From: Ideonella_A sp963843805 | GTDB lineage: Bacteria; Pseudomonadota; Gammaproteobacteria; Burkholderiales; Burkholderiaceae_C | Assembly (NCBI GenBank): GCA_963843805.1 | Contig: CAWJLY010000009.1 | Coordinates: 682,001 to 746,000 of the forward strand | Direction of reading: 5' to 3' | DNA: 64,000 bases | Part shown: piece by piece, positions 38,786 through 48,267 of the stretch | Position numbering within the stretch: the first letter of the stretch is position 1 | Layout: each line of letters opens with the position of its first letter | The notes under the pieces: model-generated | Database searches by the model: none | Told to the model about the DNA's origin: nothing | What the model saw: the letters and a program-made list of their open reading frames with translations, nothing else | Position numbers and translations under genes: made by a program

Positions 38786-40618
38786 TCAGATTGCCGAACA
38801 ACGCTGCGCCAGCCAGGCCAATGCCTCGCCCTCGACCAATGGGGCGAGCCGTTCGAGAACCGTCGCGTGATACCGATTCAACCAATCGATCTCGTCACTG
38901 CGCAGCAGATCTCGATCGATGCATCGGGTATCGATCGGGCACAGGGTCAATGTCTCGAACTCGAGGAAATCGCCGAAGGTCGAGCCTTCTTCGGTTTGCG
39001 CCGGCACGTTGAGCACCAGGTTCTCGATTCGCACGCCCCATTGGCCCGGCCGGTAGACGCCGGGCTCGATGCTGGTGATCATGCCCGGTTCCATCGCCAT
39101 GTGCGGCTCGGGAATGCTGCGTGAAATGCTTTGCGGGCCTTCGTGGACGTTCAGAAAATAACCGACGCCGTGGCCGGTGCCGTGGCCGAAGTCGAGGCCG
39201 GCCTGCCACAACGGGGCGCGGGCCAGCGTATCGAGCATCGGCGACAGCGTGCCGCGCGGAAAACGCGCGCGGCTGAGTGCCATCGTGCCTTTGAGCACCA
39301 GTGTGTAGTCGCGGCGTTGCGCCGGCGTGATGTCGCCAATCGGCCAGACGCGGGTGATGTCGGTGGTGCCGCCCAGATACTGGCCGCCTGAATCGATCAG
39401 CAGCAGCGTCCCCGATCCCGGCGCTGCGTCGATTACCGCGTGTGATGTGGCGGTGGCGCGGTAGTGGGGCATCGCACCATTGGCGCCGAAGCCGGCGATG
39501 GTGGAAAAACTCAAGCCGACAAAGCCCGGACGCCGCGCGCGCGCGGCCGACAGTTTTTCGTCGACGCTGAGTTCAGTGATCTGGCCGCGCTGCGCCGGGT
39601 CGGCGAGTGCGTGCTCGAACCAGGCGTAGAACTCGCACATCGCCGCACCGTCCTGGGCCATCGTGTCGCGGATGAAGGCGGCTTCCGCTGCGCCTTTGCG
39701 GCTCTTCAGCAAGGTGCTCGGGTTGATGGTCTCGATGACCGTCGCAGTGGCCGCGATCTGCTCGCGCAGGCCGAGCGTGATGCGCCTGGGGTCGAGCAGG
39801 ATCGTGCTGCGTGCCGGCAATGCCTGTAGCGCGGCGGGCGCCGAGCCGTAGTCGGCCAGCGTGATGCCGTCGGCGCGGAGCCGCTGCTCGAGCGTTTGGT
39901 CGATCTTGCCGGTGCCGATGAACAACGTGGCGCCGTTGGCATCGATCAGCGCATGGGCCAGAAAAACCGGGTTGTAGCTGACGTCGCAACCGCGCAGGTT
40001 GAAGATCCACGCGATGTCATCGACCGTCGACACCAGATGATGGCTGGCGCCGCGCTCGGCCATCGTGGCGCGGATGCGGGTCAGTTTCTCGCTGCGGGTT
40101 TGCGCGGCATGTGGGGCGCGGTGTTCGTAGACGGCGGCAACCGGCAGCGTGGGGCGATCGGGCCATGCTGCGTCGACCACATCGATATCGGTGCGCAAGG
40201 CGATGCCCGCCGCCTGCATGGCCTGGCGCAACGCCTGCGCTGCGGCCAAGCCCAGCACCTGCGCATCGACGCCGACGGTCGAGCCGGCCGGAAGCTGGCT
40301 TGCCAGCCAGGCCAAATGGTCGGTTGCGGTGCCGGTGGCGATCCTGACCAGTTCGATGCCGCTGCCTGCCAGCTCGGCCTCGGCCTGGGTCCAGTAGCGG
40401 CTGTCGGCAAAAAGTGCCGCGCGGTCGAGCGTGACAACCAGCGTCGCCATCGACCCGGTAAAGCCCGACAACCAGGCCCGCGCCTGCCAACGCTCAGGCA
40501 GATACTCGGACAGGTGCGGATCGCTCGACGGCACCAGCACGGCTGCCAAGCCGGCCGCTTTCAGGGCGTCGCGCAAACGCTCGATGCGCAGGCGAAAGAT
40601 CGAGGTCTGGGTATCCAT
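38786..40618 (-). CDS. pepP: Xaa-Pro aminopeptidase (M24B, aminopeptidase P)
   Basis: A 610-residue three-domain M24B peptidase of the long aminopeptidase P1 type. Two creatinase-like N-terminal domains (1-310) precede the pita-bread catalytic domain. Metal ligands are visible: Asp in LLIDSGGQYLGGTTDITR (both Asp), His in FGHGTGHGVGYF, Glu in MITSIEPGVYRPGQ and Glu in FLEFETLTL. It removes N-terminal residues that precede proline in cytosolic peptide turnover. The ATG at 40618 begins the family N-terminus; the frame extends upstream but overlaps the acyl-CoA synthetase gene. Confidence 0.93.
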   Translation of the reverse strand: MDTQTSIFRLRIERLRDALKAAGLAAVLVPSSDPHLSEYLPERWQARAWLSGFTGSMATLVVTLDRAALFADSRYWTQAEAELAGSGIELVRIATGTATDHLAWLASQLPAGSTVGVDAQVLGLAAAQALRQAMQAAGIALRTDIDVVDAAWPDRPTLPVAAVYEHRAPHAAQTRSEKLTRIRATMAERGASHHLVSTVDDIAWIFNLRGCDVSYNPVFLAHALIDANGATLFIGTGKIDQTLEQRLRADGITLADYGSAPAALQALPARSTILLDPRRITLGLREQIAATATVIETINPSTLLKSRKGAAEAAFIRDTMAQDGAAMCEFYAWFEHALADPAQRGQITELSVDEKLSAARARRPGFVGLSFSTIAGFGANGAMPHYRATATSHAVIDAAPGSGTLLLIDSGGQYLGGTTDITRVWPIGDITPAQRRDYTLVLKGTMALSRARFPRGTLSPMLDTLARAPLWQAGLDFGHGTGHGVGYFLNVHEGPQSISRSIPEPHMAMEPGMITSIEPGVYRPGQWGVRIENLVLNVPAQTEEGSTFGDFLEFETLTLCPIDTRCIDRDLLRSDEIDWLNRYHATVLERLAPLVEGEALAWLAQRCSAI

Positions 40619-40697
40619 GGCGGTTTCTCGGCGTTGATCGGCAAATTCTAGGCCGCGTGCGGCAGCAACTCCAGCGGTCGATGTTGCCGCCCGATGG

Positions 40698-42395
40698 TCA
40701 GCCGGCGTCGCTGAACCGGCGACGCAACTGGGCTCGCGACACCTTGCCCGTGGTGGTGTGTGGAAGATCGTCGAGGAAGACCACCTGCCGCGGCACCTTG
40801 TAAGGCCCGAGGGCCGTTCGCACATGGTCGCGCAGCGTGTCCATCAGTGCGTCCGATCCGATCTGTCCGCCGGCCGGCACGATGCAGGCCAGCACATTTT
40901 GACCGCGCTCGGCATCGGGCACACCGATCACCGCCACCTCGGCAACCGCCGGGTGGCGCATCAGGACGGCTTCGATCTCGACCGGCCCGATGCGGTAGCC
41001 GGCGCTTTTGATCAGGTCGTCGTTGCGGCCGCAATACCAGTAGTAGCCGTCGTGATCGCGCCGCGCCAGGTCGCGGGTGCGCACCCACTTGCCCAGGCGC
41101 ATCGCATCGGACAACTCGGGCTGGCGCCAATAGCCGAGAAAAAGGGTCGGTGCATCCGGCGTCGTGACGATCTCGCCAACCTCGCCATCAGCGACAAACG
41201 CGCCAGTTTCGTCGACCAATGCAGCGACGTGGCCCGGAAACTCCCATCCCATCGAGCCGGGGCGGATCGGCCGCAGCCGCTGGCAGTTGCCGATCATGTG
41301 ATTGACCTCGGACATGCCATAACCCTCGTTGCAGATCACGCCGAGTTCGTGATGCAGCCAGTTCAACGTGGCGCCCGGCAGCGGCTCGCCGCCGGTGAAG
41401 ATCACGCGCAGGCGCAAGTCGGGCCAGCGTTCGCGCGGGCGGTCGATCTGCGCCAGACGGTTCAAGGCGGTCGGCGTCAGCAGGCTGTGGGTGATGCCGT
41501 GCAGCTGCATGAAGCCGAGCGCCCATTCCGGCTCGAAGCGATGCTGGCTGGCGATCAGGCGGTGGCCGAACTGCAGCGCCGGGTAGACGACATCGATCAG
41601 CCCGCCGACCCACGCCCAGTCGGCCGCCGTCCACAACACCAGACCAGGCTCGCGAAGTTGCAGGTCGAAAAACAGCTCGAGCGTGGGCTTGTAGGCATGC
41701 AGGATCCGGTGGGCGTGAAGCACCCCCTTCGGCAGCCCGGTCGAGCCCGATGTATAGACCAGCAAGGCCGGATCTTCGCGACGGGTGTGAATCGGCACCC
41801 AGCCACCGGCCTGTTCATCCTGCCATGCGGTAAACGCAATCTCGTCGACCGCTGCCTGCCCGATCACGATCACATGACGCAACTCGGGACAATCCGCGCG
41901 CAGCGCTGCGTGCTGGCGCCAGACGGTGTCCTGAGTGATGAGGACCGATGCTGCGGAATCGGTCAGCACATGGTGGATGGTCTCGGGCCCGTAAAGCTGC
42001 GACAGGGTCGCCGCGATCGCGCCGAGCTTGTAGACGGCCAGGTGAGTGATGACGGTCTCGATGCGCGCGCCGCTGTGCACCGCGACCACCCCGCCCGTCG
42101 AGACACCGAGCCGCCGCAACAACATCGCCATTCGGTTCGCGGCGTCGTCGAGTTCGTCGAAGCGAATGTCGATATGGGCTTCGCCGCTGACACCCGGATC
42201 GAAACGGATCGCCACCTCACCGGCGCGCGATCCGATGGCATGCCGGGCCACCGTGTCGGCGGCGATGTTGGCGAAGTCGGGAATGCGCACGCGCTGCCGT
42301 CCGTCGCCCGCTGGCTCCAGATCAAGCGCGTCGATGGCGGCCCGGGTCTCGGCGTCTGCCAGTTCGCTGAAGGTGCCAAGGCCGCCGCTGATCAT
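40698..42395 (-). CDS. AMP-forming acyl-CoA synthetase (acetyl-CoA synthetase-like)
   Basis: A 565-residue ANL-superfamily ligase. Motifs in order are the P-loop VYTSGSTGLPKGVLHAH, NEGYGMSEVNHMIGN (adenylate binding), VRTRDLARRDHDGYYWY (hinge Asp) and TTTGKVSRAQLRRRF with the catalytic Lys. It converts a short or medium carboxylic acid to its CoA thioester. The start shares one base with the Rieske-type gene (TGATG), and the upstream genes form an ABC importer. The acid is probably derived from the imported compound, and acetate or propionate are also possible substrates. Confidence 0.9.
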   Translation of the reverse strand: MISGGLGTFSELADAETRAAIDALDLEPAGDGRQRVRIPDFANIAADTVARHAIGSRAGEVAIRFDPGVSGEAHIDIRFDELDDAANRMAMLLRRLGVSTGGVVAVHSGARIETVITHLAVYKLGAIAATLSQLYGPETIHHVLTDSAASVLITQDTVWRQHAALRADCPELRHVIVIGQAAVDEIAFTAWQDEQAGGWVPIHTRREDPALLVYTSGSTGLPKGVLHAHRILHAYKPTLELFFDLQLREPGLVLWTAADWAWVGGLIDVVYPALQFGHRLIASQHRFEPEWALGFMQLHGITHSLLTPTALNRLAQIDRPRERWPDLRLRVIFTGGEPLPGATLNWLHHELGVICNEGYGMSEVNHMIGNCQRLRPIRPGSMGWEFPGHVAALVDETGAFVADGEVGEIVTTPDAPTLFLGYWRQPELSDAMRLGKWVRTRDLARRDHDGYYWYCGRNDDLIKSAGYRIGPVEIEAVLMRHPAVAEVAVIGVPDAERGQNVLACIVPAGGQIGSDALMDTLRDHVRTALGPYKVPRQVVFLDDLPHTTTGKVSRAQLRRRFSDAG

Positions 42396-43243
42396 CAGGA
42401 CGGATTGGCCAACAAGGTGACCTTCAGCGTTTGCGGATCAACAAAGATGCTCGGCGCCGTCATCAGTTGCAGACCGCGACCGTCGGTGCTGCTGCCGGTC
42501 CGGACATCGAATCGATAGCCGTGCCAGGGGCAGCGGATACAACCGTCTTCGACCGGCACCGAATCGAGCGGCCCCAGCCAATGCGGGCACACCGTGGCAT
42601 GAGCCGCCAGTTCGCCCGGTCCGAGTTCGACCAATCGAAACTGCCGGCCACCAACCGCCACCAGCAGCGGCAGTTGTGGGCTCAATTCGGCGATCGTGCC
42701 AAGCGTCAGGCTATCTGGCGAGCCGGCGGCATCTTGGTCGGAGCCGGACTTCGCGATTGCCTCGCGGTGCATCATCATGGCCTCGTCTTCATCCCACAGC
42801 TGCTGGCAGCTGCAGCGGTATTTGCCGGCCAGCAACTCGAGCTTTTCGGGACGCTGCTCGGGCAGGTAATAGCGCACTTCGATGGCGGTCAGCTGTTCCC
42901 CGAGCACCTGCATCTGGGTGTGGATCTGGGTGCCGGTGCCGCTGCCTTCGAGCGTCGTCACGCGATAGCGGGCATTCGGGCGATCGGCCTTCAGTTCGAG
43001 CACCTGCATGCGGCTGCTGTCGCCGGGCTGGCGGGTCAGGCGCACGGTCCAACCCTGGTTGTCGATGCTCAGCAGTTCGGCGCGATTGAACAGCATCTCG
43101 TGCAGCACTGGCAGGTGCTCCCAATCGAATACGTTCTCCCAGATTCGCTCGACGCTGGCGCGAACCTCGCGGCGATAACGCGTGGCGAGCTGCAACGACG
43201 GATCGACCCCGAGTTGTTCGGCGGTGGTGTGATGGATGTGCAT
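42395..43243 (-). CDS. SRPBCC-Rieske protein of reversed domain order
   Basis: A 282-residue soluble protein. Residues about 20-165 are SRPBCC/START-like (RREVRASVERIWENVFDWEH, MQVLELKADRPNARYRVTTL). Residues 180-282 form a Rieske domain with Cys219-Pro-His221 and Cys238-Pro-Trp-His241 (ATVCPHWLGPLDSVP, CIRCPWHGYRFDV), so a [2Fe-2S] cluster is expected. Ring-hydroxylating oxygenases have the opposite order, and no typical HHD facial triad is evident. An extra CSC pair sits at 144-146. It overlaps the acyl-CoA synthetase and lies about 40 bases after the importer permease, so it likely acts on the imported substrate. Reaction unknown. Confidence 0.8.
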   Translation of the reverse strand: MHIHHTTAEQLGVDPSLQLATRYRREVRASVERIWENVFDWEHLPVLHEMLFNRAELLSIDNQGWTVRLTRQPGDSSRMQVLELKADRPNARYRVTTLEGSGTGTQIHTQMQVLGEQLTAIEVRYYLPEQRPEKLELLAGKYRCSCQQLWDEDEAMMMHREAIAKSGSDQDAAGSPDSLTLGTIAELSPQLPLLVAVGGRQFRLVELGPGELAAHATVCPHWLGPLDSVPVEDGCIRCPWHGYRFDVRTGSSTDGRGLQLMTAPSIFVDPQTLKVTLLANPS

Positions 43244-43284
43244 GGCTTGCTCTCCGGCAGGGTCGCGGCTTGGCATGATTCGTG

Positions 43285-44121
43285 TCAAGCCGATCGTGCC
43301 CGATCGGTTGATGCACGGCCCCAGGCTGCTGCCCAACGCCGCAACAGCAGTGTGACAGCCAGCAGCAACAAGGACATGACAACGGCCACCGTCGATGCAG
43401 CCGCAACGATCGGCGTCAGCGTATAGCGCAGGTTGGGCCAGATCACCTTCGGCAGCGTCTCGATCGCGGGTGTCGCGAGAAACAGGGCGATCACGAACTC
43501 GTTCATCGAGAAGACGAAGGCGGTCAGCGCGCCGAATACGATCGCTGGCAACAACGGGGGCAGGGTGATGCGCCACAACGTCATCGATGCCGATGCCCCG
43601 AGCCCGCGCGCCGCCTGTGCGATATCGGGGTCGAGTGATTGCAGGGCGTCGCGCACCGCCAGGTAGACAACCGGCAGGCCGAGCAGGGCGTGGGCAAACC
43701 CCAGCGACAGAAGATGTCCCCACAGTCCCGACAAGCGCATCAGCGGCAGCAGCGCCATTCCCAGCACCACTGGCGGAATGAACAAAGGCAGCAGCACCAG
43801 CTGTGCCGACAGCGCCCGGCGTGGATGACCACCGCTGCCGGCACCAGCATGGGTGTCGGCCATGCCGAGTGCCAGGCCGGTGCCGAGCAGCACGGCGAGC
43901 AAGGCGCTGATGGTGGCCACCCAGAGGCTGTTGGCCAGGCCGCCAGTCCAGCGCGGGCTGCTGAAAAAACTCCGATACCAGCGCAGTGACCATTCCGAGG
44001 TTGGCGCCTCGAGCAGCTCGCCCGGCGCAAACGACAACCACAACGCATGGACCAGTGGCCACAGCAGCACGCACAAGGCAGCCGCCAGCAGCAGCGGCCC
44101 AACCAGCGCGGCCCGTCTCAT
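43285..44121 (-). CDS. ABC transporter permease, PotC-like
   Basis: A 278-residue inner-membrane permease with six helices. The EAA loop with its conserved Gly is DIAQAARGLGASASMTLWRI, before TLPPLLPAIVFGALTAFVFS and NEFVIALFLA, the standard PotC/PotI pattern. It pairs with the upstream PotB-like subunit, whose stop its ATG overlaps (ATGA). The family imports spermidine, putrescine, iron complexes and related small solutes. Confidence 0.9.
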   Translation of the reverse strand: MRRAALVGPLLLAAALCVLLWPLVHALWLSFAPGELLEAPTSEWSLRWYRSFFSSPRWTGGLANSLWVATISALLAVLLGTGLALGMADTHAGAGSGGHPRRALSAQLVLLPLFIPPVVLGMALLPLMRLSGLWGHLLSLGFAHALLGLPVVYLAVRDALQSLDPDIAQAARGLGASASMTLWRITLPPLLPAIVFGALTAFVFSMNEFVIALFLATPAIETLPKVIWPNLRYTLTPIVAAASTVAVVMSLLLLAVTLLLRRWAAAWGRASTDRARSA

Positions 44122-45023
44122 CGGCCGACCCCGCGCAAGCCCGCCACGCCGGCACCGTAGATGGCGCACAAGCTGCCGACACACAGCAGCATCAAGATCG
44201 ATTCGGCGGCCGCACGTGGCCAGTTCAGGTTCTCGAAGGTCTGGCGCTGGATATCGATCGACAGCGTGAATTCATCCGGGCTGCCGAGGATCGCCGGCGC
44301 CACGTAGGCGCCGATTCCGAAGATCAGGCACAACAGGAATGTCGTCGCGATTCCGGGCAGGCTGAGCGGCAAGGTGATGCGACGAAAGGCCTCGAACCGA
44401 CCGGCACCCAGGCCACGCGCAGCGGGGATCAGCAGCGGCGGAATGCGGTCCAGTGTGGCCACCAGCAAAAGCACGGCATACGGCAGGATCAGGTAGACCT
44501 CGCCGATCAGCGCACCGGTGAAGTTGTGCAACAGGGCCAGCGGCGGGGCCGCATCGGCGCGAAAAATGCCGAGCAGGCTGTTGACTGGCCCGAAGTCGCC
44601 GAGCAGCAGCACCAGTCCATAAACGATGACCAGCACATTGGCCAGCTTGGGCAGAAAGACTGCACACAATGCGAGCAATCGCACCGTGGGCGGCAGGCGC
44701 ACGATCAGCATTGCCAGGGTGAAACCGAGCAGCGTACTGATCATTGCGGCGGCGAGGCCGAAACGCAGCGTGAAACTCAGCAGTTCGGCAAAGTAGCCAT
44801 CGCTGATCAGGTCGTGGTAGGCGCCGATCGACCAGGTCCCCGACTTGTACATTCCGCCGATGCCGAATCCGCTGCGCCCGCCGCCTTCGTACAGGCTGAC
44901 CCGCGCCAGCAAGCCGATCGGCACGATGAAAAACAGCGCAGCGAACAGCAAAGCCGGCCACGCCAGCAGACGTTGCTGCAGTTTGTAGCCGCGTTCTGGG
45001 ATTCGGAAGGACGACCAGTTCAC
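44118..45023 (-). CDS. ABC transporter permease, PotB-like
   Basis: A 301-residue permease with six helices (first: LLAWPALLFAALFFIVPIGL). A long periplasmic loop precedes IGAYHDLISDGYFAELLSFT, and the EAA loop is LIPAARGLGAGRFEAFRRIT. The start is assigned to the GTG at 45023, which overlaps the ATPase stop by GTGA; a longer frame into the ATPase gene is possible but less likely. It forms the translocation channel with the PotC-like subunit. Confidence 0.9.
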   Translation of the reverse strand: MNWSSFRIPERGYKLQQRLLAWPALLFAALFFIVPIGLLARVSLYEGGGRSGFGIGGMYKSGTWSIGAYHDLISDGYFAELLSFTLRFGLAAAMISTLLGFTLAMLIVRLPPTVRLLALCAVFLPKLANVLVIVYGLVLLLGDFGPVNSLLGIFRADAAPPLALLHNFTGALIGEVYLILPYAVLLLVATLDRIPPLLIPAARGLGAGRFEAFRRITLPLSLPGIATTFLLCLIFGIGAYVAPAILGSPDEFTLSIDIQRQTFENLNWPRAAAESILMLLCVGSLCAIYGAGVAGLRGVGR

Positions 45024-46099
45024 GGTACGGTGCGGGCGCTGGCCGCGCCATCGTCGATCAGCCAAGGCGCGCCCGGCGCCGGAGAGAGGTGAACGACATC
45101 GTCAACTCGCCATTGCGGCAGCGTGGTCTGACGAATCCGCACCAGGAGCGTTGCGCCATCGGCACCACGAACCACGATCTGGACATCGGCGCCCATGAAG
45201 GTGCTCGAAACAACCGTCCCGTTGGGTGGACGGCCATCCGCTGGGATGGCAAGCCGCATGTCCTCGGGCCGGATCAACACCCGTTGGCCGGCCTGAGCGC
45301 CACTGAGCTCGCTGGCGTCGAGCGACAGCGAACCATCGACGCGAACCACGCTGGCCTCGACCGCCTGCACTGTCAGCAAATTGGCGTCGCCGAGAAACCG
45401 AGCCACTTCCGACCGCTGCGGGCGGCGGTAGACGGCTTCGGACGAACCGACCTGCAACAAGCTGCCGTTCATCATCACACCGATCCGATCGGCGAGGAAC
45501 AGTGCATCCTCCTGGTCATGCGTGACCATGATGGTGGTCACGCCGGTGCGCCGTTGCAGCTCCTTCAGTTCGTGGCGCATCAGTTCGCGCAGGCGTCGGT
45601 CCAGGCTGGACAGCGGCTCATCGAGCAGCAGCAGCTTCGGCTCGATCACCAGGGCCCGCGCCAGCGCGACACGTTGCTGCTCACCGCCCGACAGCCGCAC
45701 CGGCAATCGATCGCCAGTGGCTGCATCGAGGCCGACACGCTCGAGCATCGCATCGGCGCGATCACGACAGGTTTGGCGGGGCAGGCCGCGCGCTCGCAGG
45801 CCGAAGGCGATGTTGTCTCTCGCCGACAGGTGAGGGAAAAGCGCGTAGCTCTGGAACACCATGCCGATTTCGCGCTCGGCCAGCGGCAGATCGGTAATGT
45901 CGCGGCCCGCCAACTCGATCCGCCCGGCATCGGCGGGCAAGTAGCCGCCGATCAGCCGCAACAGCGTGGTCTTGCCACAACCTGATGGACCGAGCAGGCA
46001 AAACAGTTCGCCCGGCGCGACGGTCAGGTCGACGCGGTCGACCGCCATCCTGGCGGCAAAACGCCGGGCCAGCCCGGACAGTGCCAGTGCAGGCGTCAT
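45020..46099 (-). CDS. ABC transporter ATPase, PotA-like
   Basis: A 359-residue importer ATPase. It has Walker A LLGPSGCGKTTLLRLIGGYL, Q loop IGMVFQSYALFPHLSARDN, signature RLSGGEQQRVALARAL and Walker B LLLLDEPLSSLD, with the H-loop in MVTHDQEDALFLADRI. A C-terminal TOBE domain (about 265-350) includes GQRVLIRPEDMRLA. It energises uptake through the two downstream permeases. ATG 46099 overlaps the binding-protein stop (ATGA). Confidence 0.92.
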   Translation of the reverse strand: MTPALALSGLARRFAARMAVDRVDLTVAPGELFCLLGPSGCGKTTLLRLIGGYLPADAGRIELAGRDITDLPLAEREIGMVFQSYALFPHLSARDNIAFGLRARGLPRQTCRDRADAMLERVGLDAATGDRLPVRLSGGEQQRVALARALVIEPKLLLLDEPLSSLDRRLRELMRHELKELQRRTGVTTIMVTHDQEDALFLADRIGVMMNGSLLQVGSSEAVYRRPQRSEVARFLGDANLLTVQAVEASVVRVDGSLSLDASELSGAQAGQRVLIRPEDMRLAIPADGRPPNGTVVSSTFMGADVQIVVRGADGATLLVRIRQTTLPQWRVDDVVHLSPAPGAPWLIDDGAASARTVP

Positions 46100-47235
46100 G
46101 CCTTCTTGCGCAGGATCTCCCGGTCCCAGACGGCAACGATGTTGTCCCAGTCCTTGAAATACGCGTCGTAGGGGTAGTACTGGATCGATGAGATCTTGTC
46201 GACCGTCGAAAAATAATATTTGCCCCACAGCGGGTCGGCCGCCGCGTTCTTTTGTGCAACCGACAGGATCGCGGTGTTGTTGCCGTTCTTGCCGAGTGCC
46301 TCCTGCATGTCCTCGCCGATCAGGTAGTTCATCGCGGCCTGCGCCAGCTCTTTCTCGCGGGTACCGGCCGGGATCACCCACATCAGTTGCACCGCCACCC
46401 GATCAGCCGCGGGGATGATGGCGTCGATCTCGGGCTTCTGGCGCATCAATGGCAGCAGGCCGTTGCTGTGCATGTTGCCGACGGCGATGTTTTTCTGGCT
46501 CAGATTCAGGTTCATGTCGGTCGACGTGGGCCACCAGTACTTGATGCGGTCGCGGTTGTCCTTGGCGAACTTCAACACGCCGGCCAGGTTGTCGTTCATC
46601 TGCCTGGCCGCCGTGCCCGGTTTGCCTTCGCTGGCCACCTTGATGGCTGCCATCGTGTACAGCGACATGTAGAACGAGTTGTACATGGCGATCTTGCCGC
46701 GCAGGTCGTCGCGCATCAGGTCGCCCCAGCCGCTGGGCTGAAAGTCGATTGCCGTCTTGTTCCATGCCAACGTGTGAACCGAGTCGGGAAAGGTCACGCC
46801 GTAGCCCTGCTGCACGATCCAGTTGTCGACTGCACTGGGTGCCAGCTTCGCCAAGTTGGGAACAGCCTTCTTGTCGAAGGTCTGGAACAAGCCCTCCTTG
46901 ATGCCCGGGTAACCTTGAGTCGCGTCGGTCAGAACCAGGTCGAACGCCGGTTGGCCGGGCGGCGACGCCTTCAGCTTCGGGATCGAGTCCCACCACCCCG
47001 GGTCGGGAATCACCTTCGCGCCGGTGATCGCTTCGAACCTTGGAATGAAGGCGGAATTGATCGCCTTTTCCCAGGCCCCGGAGTAGATGAACAGGCGAAG
47101 CGTGTGGCCCTCGAACGGCCGCTTGCCCGACTGCGCGCGAACCAAAGGGCTGCCGGCCAGCAGCGTGGCACCTGCTGCACCTGCCAGCAGGCGTCGACGG
47201 TCTGATCGGGGCACGACAATCCGGTTTGAGGGCAT
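46096..47235 (-). CDS. ABC transporter substrate-binding protein, PotD/spermidine-like
   Basis: A 379-residue periplasmic binding protein. The N-terminus has a double-arginine-like signal (SDRRRLLAGAAGATLLAGSP), possibly Tat-dependent, then mature GKRPFEGHTLRLFIYSGAWE. ATQGYPGIKEGLF, VTFPDSVHTLAWNKTAIDF and the C-terminal DWDNIVAVWDREIL resemble PotD/AfuA relatives. It is first in a six-gene operon (binding protein, ATPase, two permeases, SRPBCC-Rieske protein, acyl-CoA synthetase), all overlapping or nearly so. The linked enzymes suggest an amine or aromatic acid rather than plain polyamine, which is an inference. Confidence 0.9.
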   Translation of the reverse strand: MPSNRIVVPRSDRRRLLAGAAGATLLAGSPLVRAQSGKRPFEGHTLRLFIYSGAWEKAINSAFIPRFEAITGAKVIPDPGWWDSIPKLKASPPGQPAFDLVLTDATQGYPGIKEGLFQTFDKKAVPNLAKLAPSAVDNWIVQQGYGVTFPDSVHTLAWNKTAIDFQPSGWGDLMRDDLRGKIAMYNSFYMSLYTMAAIKVASEGKPGTAARQMNDNLAGVLKFAKDNRDRIKYWWPTSTDMNLNLSQKNIAVGNMHSNGLLPLMRQKPEIDAIIPAADRVAVQLMWVIPAGTREKELAQAAMNYLIGEDMQEALGKNGNNTAILSVAQKNAAADPLWGKYYFSTVDKISSIQYYPYDAYFKDWDNIVAVWDREILRKKA

Positions 47236-47469
47236 GGACAGGAATTGGTGAGGGGTGAAAAGCGGGCAGATTGCTGCCGGGGTCCGGCGATGGCAACCGG
47301 GGTCTACGTCTTTGACGCTCGTGCCGGAAGATTCTTACAGCCTGCCAATCAACACGGGCCGCGTTTGCCAGCGAGGCATGCGTGCGACAGCAAGTCTTCG
47401 CTCTGTCCTACAGCAACCCCTGCCGCGCGACGTTACAACGCTTCAGTGATTACAACCGAGAACATCCCC

Positions 47470-48267
47470 ATGCCCGGTAATGGCGCCGCCAATTCCACTG
47501 GCGACGAAGCGTTGCCGAGTGATGTCCTGTCCTTGCGGGTATTGACCGTCAATACGCACAAAGGCTTTTCGTCCTTCAACCGCCGCTTCATTCTTCACGA
47601 TCTGCGCGAAGCGGTGCGTGATGTCGGGGCCGACATCGTGTTCCTGCAGGAAGTGCAGGGAGTCCACCGCGGCCATGCGCGGCGGCTGGCGGACTACCCG
47701 CAGGCGCCGCACTACGAGTTTCTCGCCGACCAGATCTGGGGCGATTTTGCGTACGGGCGCAATGCGATCTATCCGCATGGCGATCACGGCAACGCGGTAT
47801 TGTCGAAGTTCCCGATCCTGTCGTACGAGAACCGCGACATTTCGATTCAAGGCCCGGAGCGGCGCGGCATGTTGCATTGCGTGGTCGACGTGCCCGCCAG
47901 CGGCCGCAAGGTTCATGTGGTGTGTGTGCACCTCGGTCTGCGCGAGGGGCATCGCCGTCGCCAGCTCGAATTGCTGTCGGCCATGTTGCGTGACGAAATC
48001 CCCGGTGACGCGACGGTGATCGTGGCCGGTGATTTCAACGACTGGCGACGCCGGGCCAACGGTTTGTTGCGCGACTGCGGTCTGCAGGAGGTCTTTCATT
48101 CGGCGAACGGGTCATCGGCGCGCAGCTTTCCGGCGCGGTTCCCGATGCTGCAACTCGACCGGATCTATGTGCGCAATGCGCTGCGCCATCGGCCGATCAC
48201 GCTGCATCGTCATCCGTGGTCGCGTCTATCCGATCATGCACCGCTGGCGGCGGAGGTCACGTTGTGA
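47470..48267 (+). CDS. ybhP: Endonuclease/exonuclease/phosphatase-family protein (YbhP-like)
   Basis: A 265-residue EEP-superfamily hydrolase. It has LTVNTHKGFSSFNRRF (metal Asn), DIVFLQEVQGVH (metal Glu), HVVCVHLGLREGHRRRQLEL, VAGDFNDWRR and SRLSDHAPL, giving the complete DNase I-like active site. YbhP relatives are encoded next to cardiolipin synthase B and may hydrolyse phospholipid head groups or nucleic acid. The stop overlaps the clsB GTG start (GTGA). A start near 47446 (GTG) is also possible. Confidence 0.88.
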   Translation: MPGNGAANSTGDEALPSDVLSLRVLTVNTHKGFSSFNRRFILHDLREAVRDVGADIVFLQEVQGVHRGHARRLADYPQAPHYEFLADQIWGDFAYGRNAIYPHGDHGNAVLSKFPILSYENRDISIQGPERRGMLHCVVDVPASGRKVHVVCVHLGLREGHRRRQLELLSAMLRDEIPGDATVIVAGDFNDWRRRANGLLRDCGLQEVFHSANGSSARSFPARFPMLQLDRIYVRNALRHRPITLHRHPWSRLSDHAPLAAEVTL

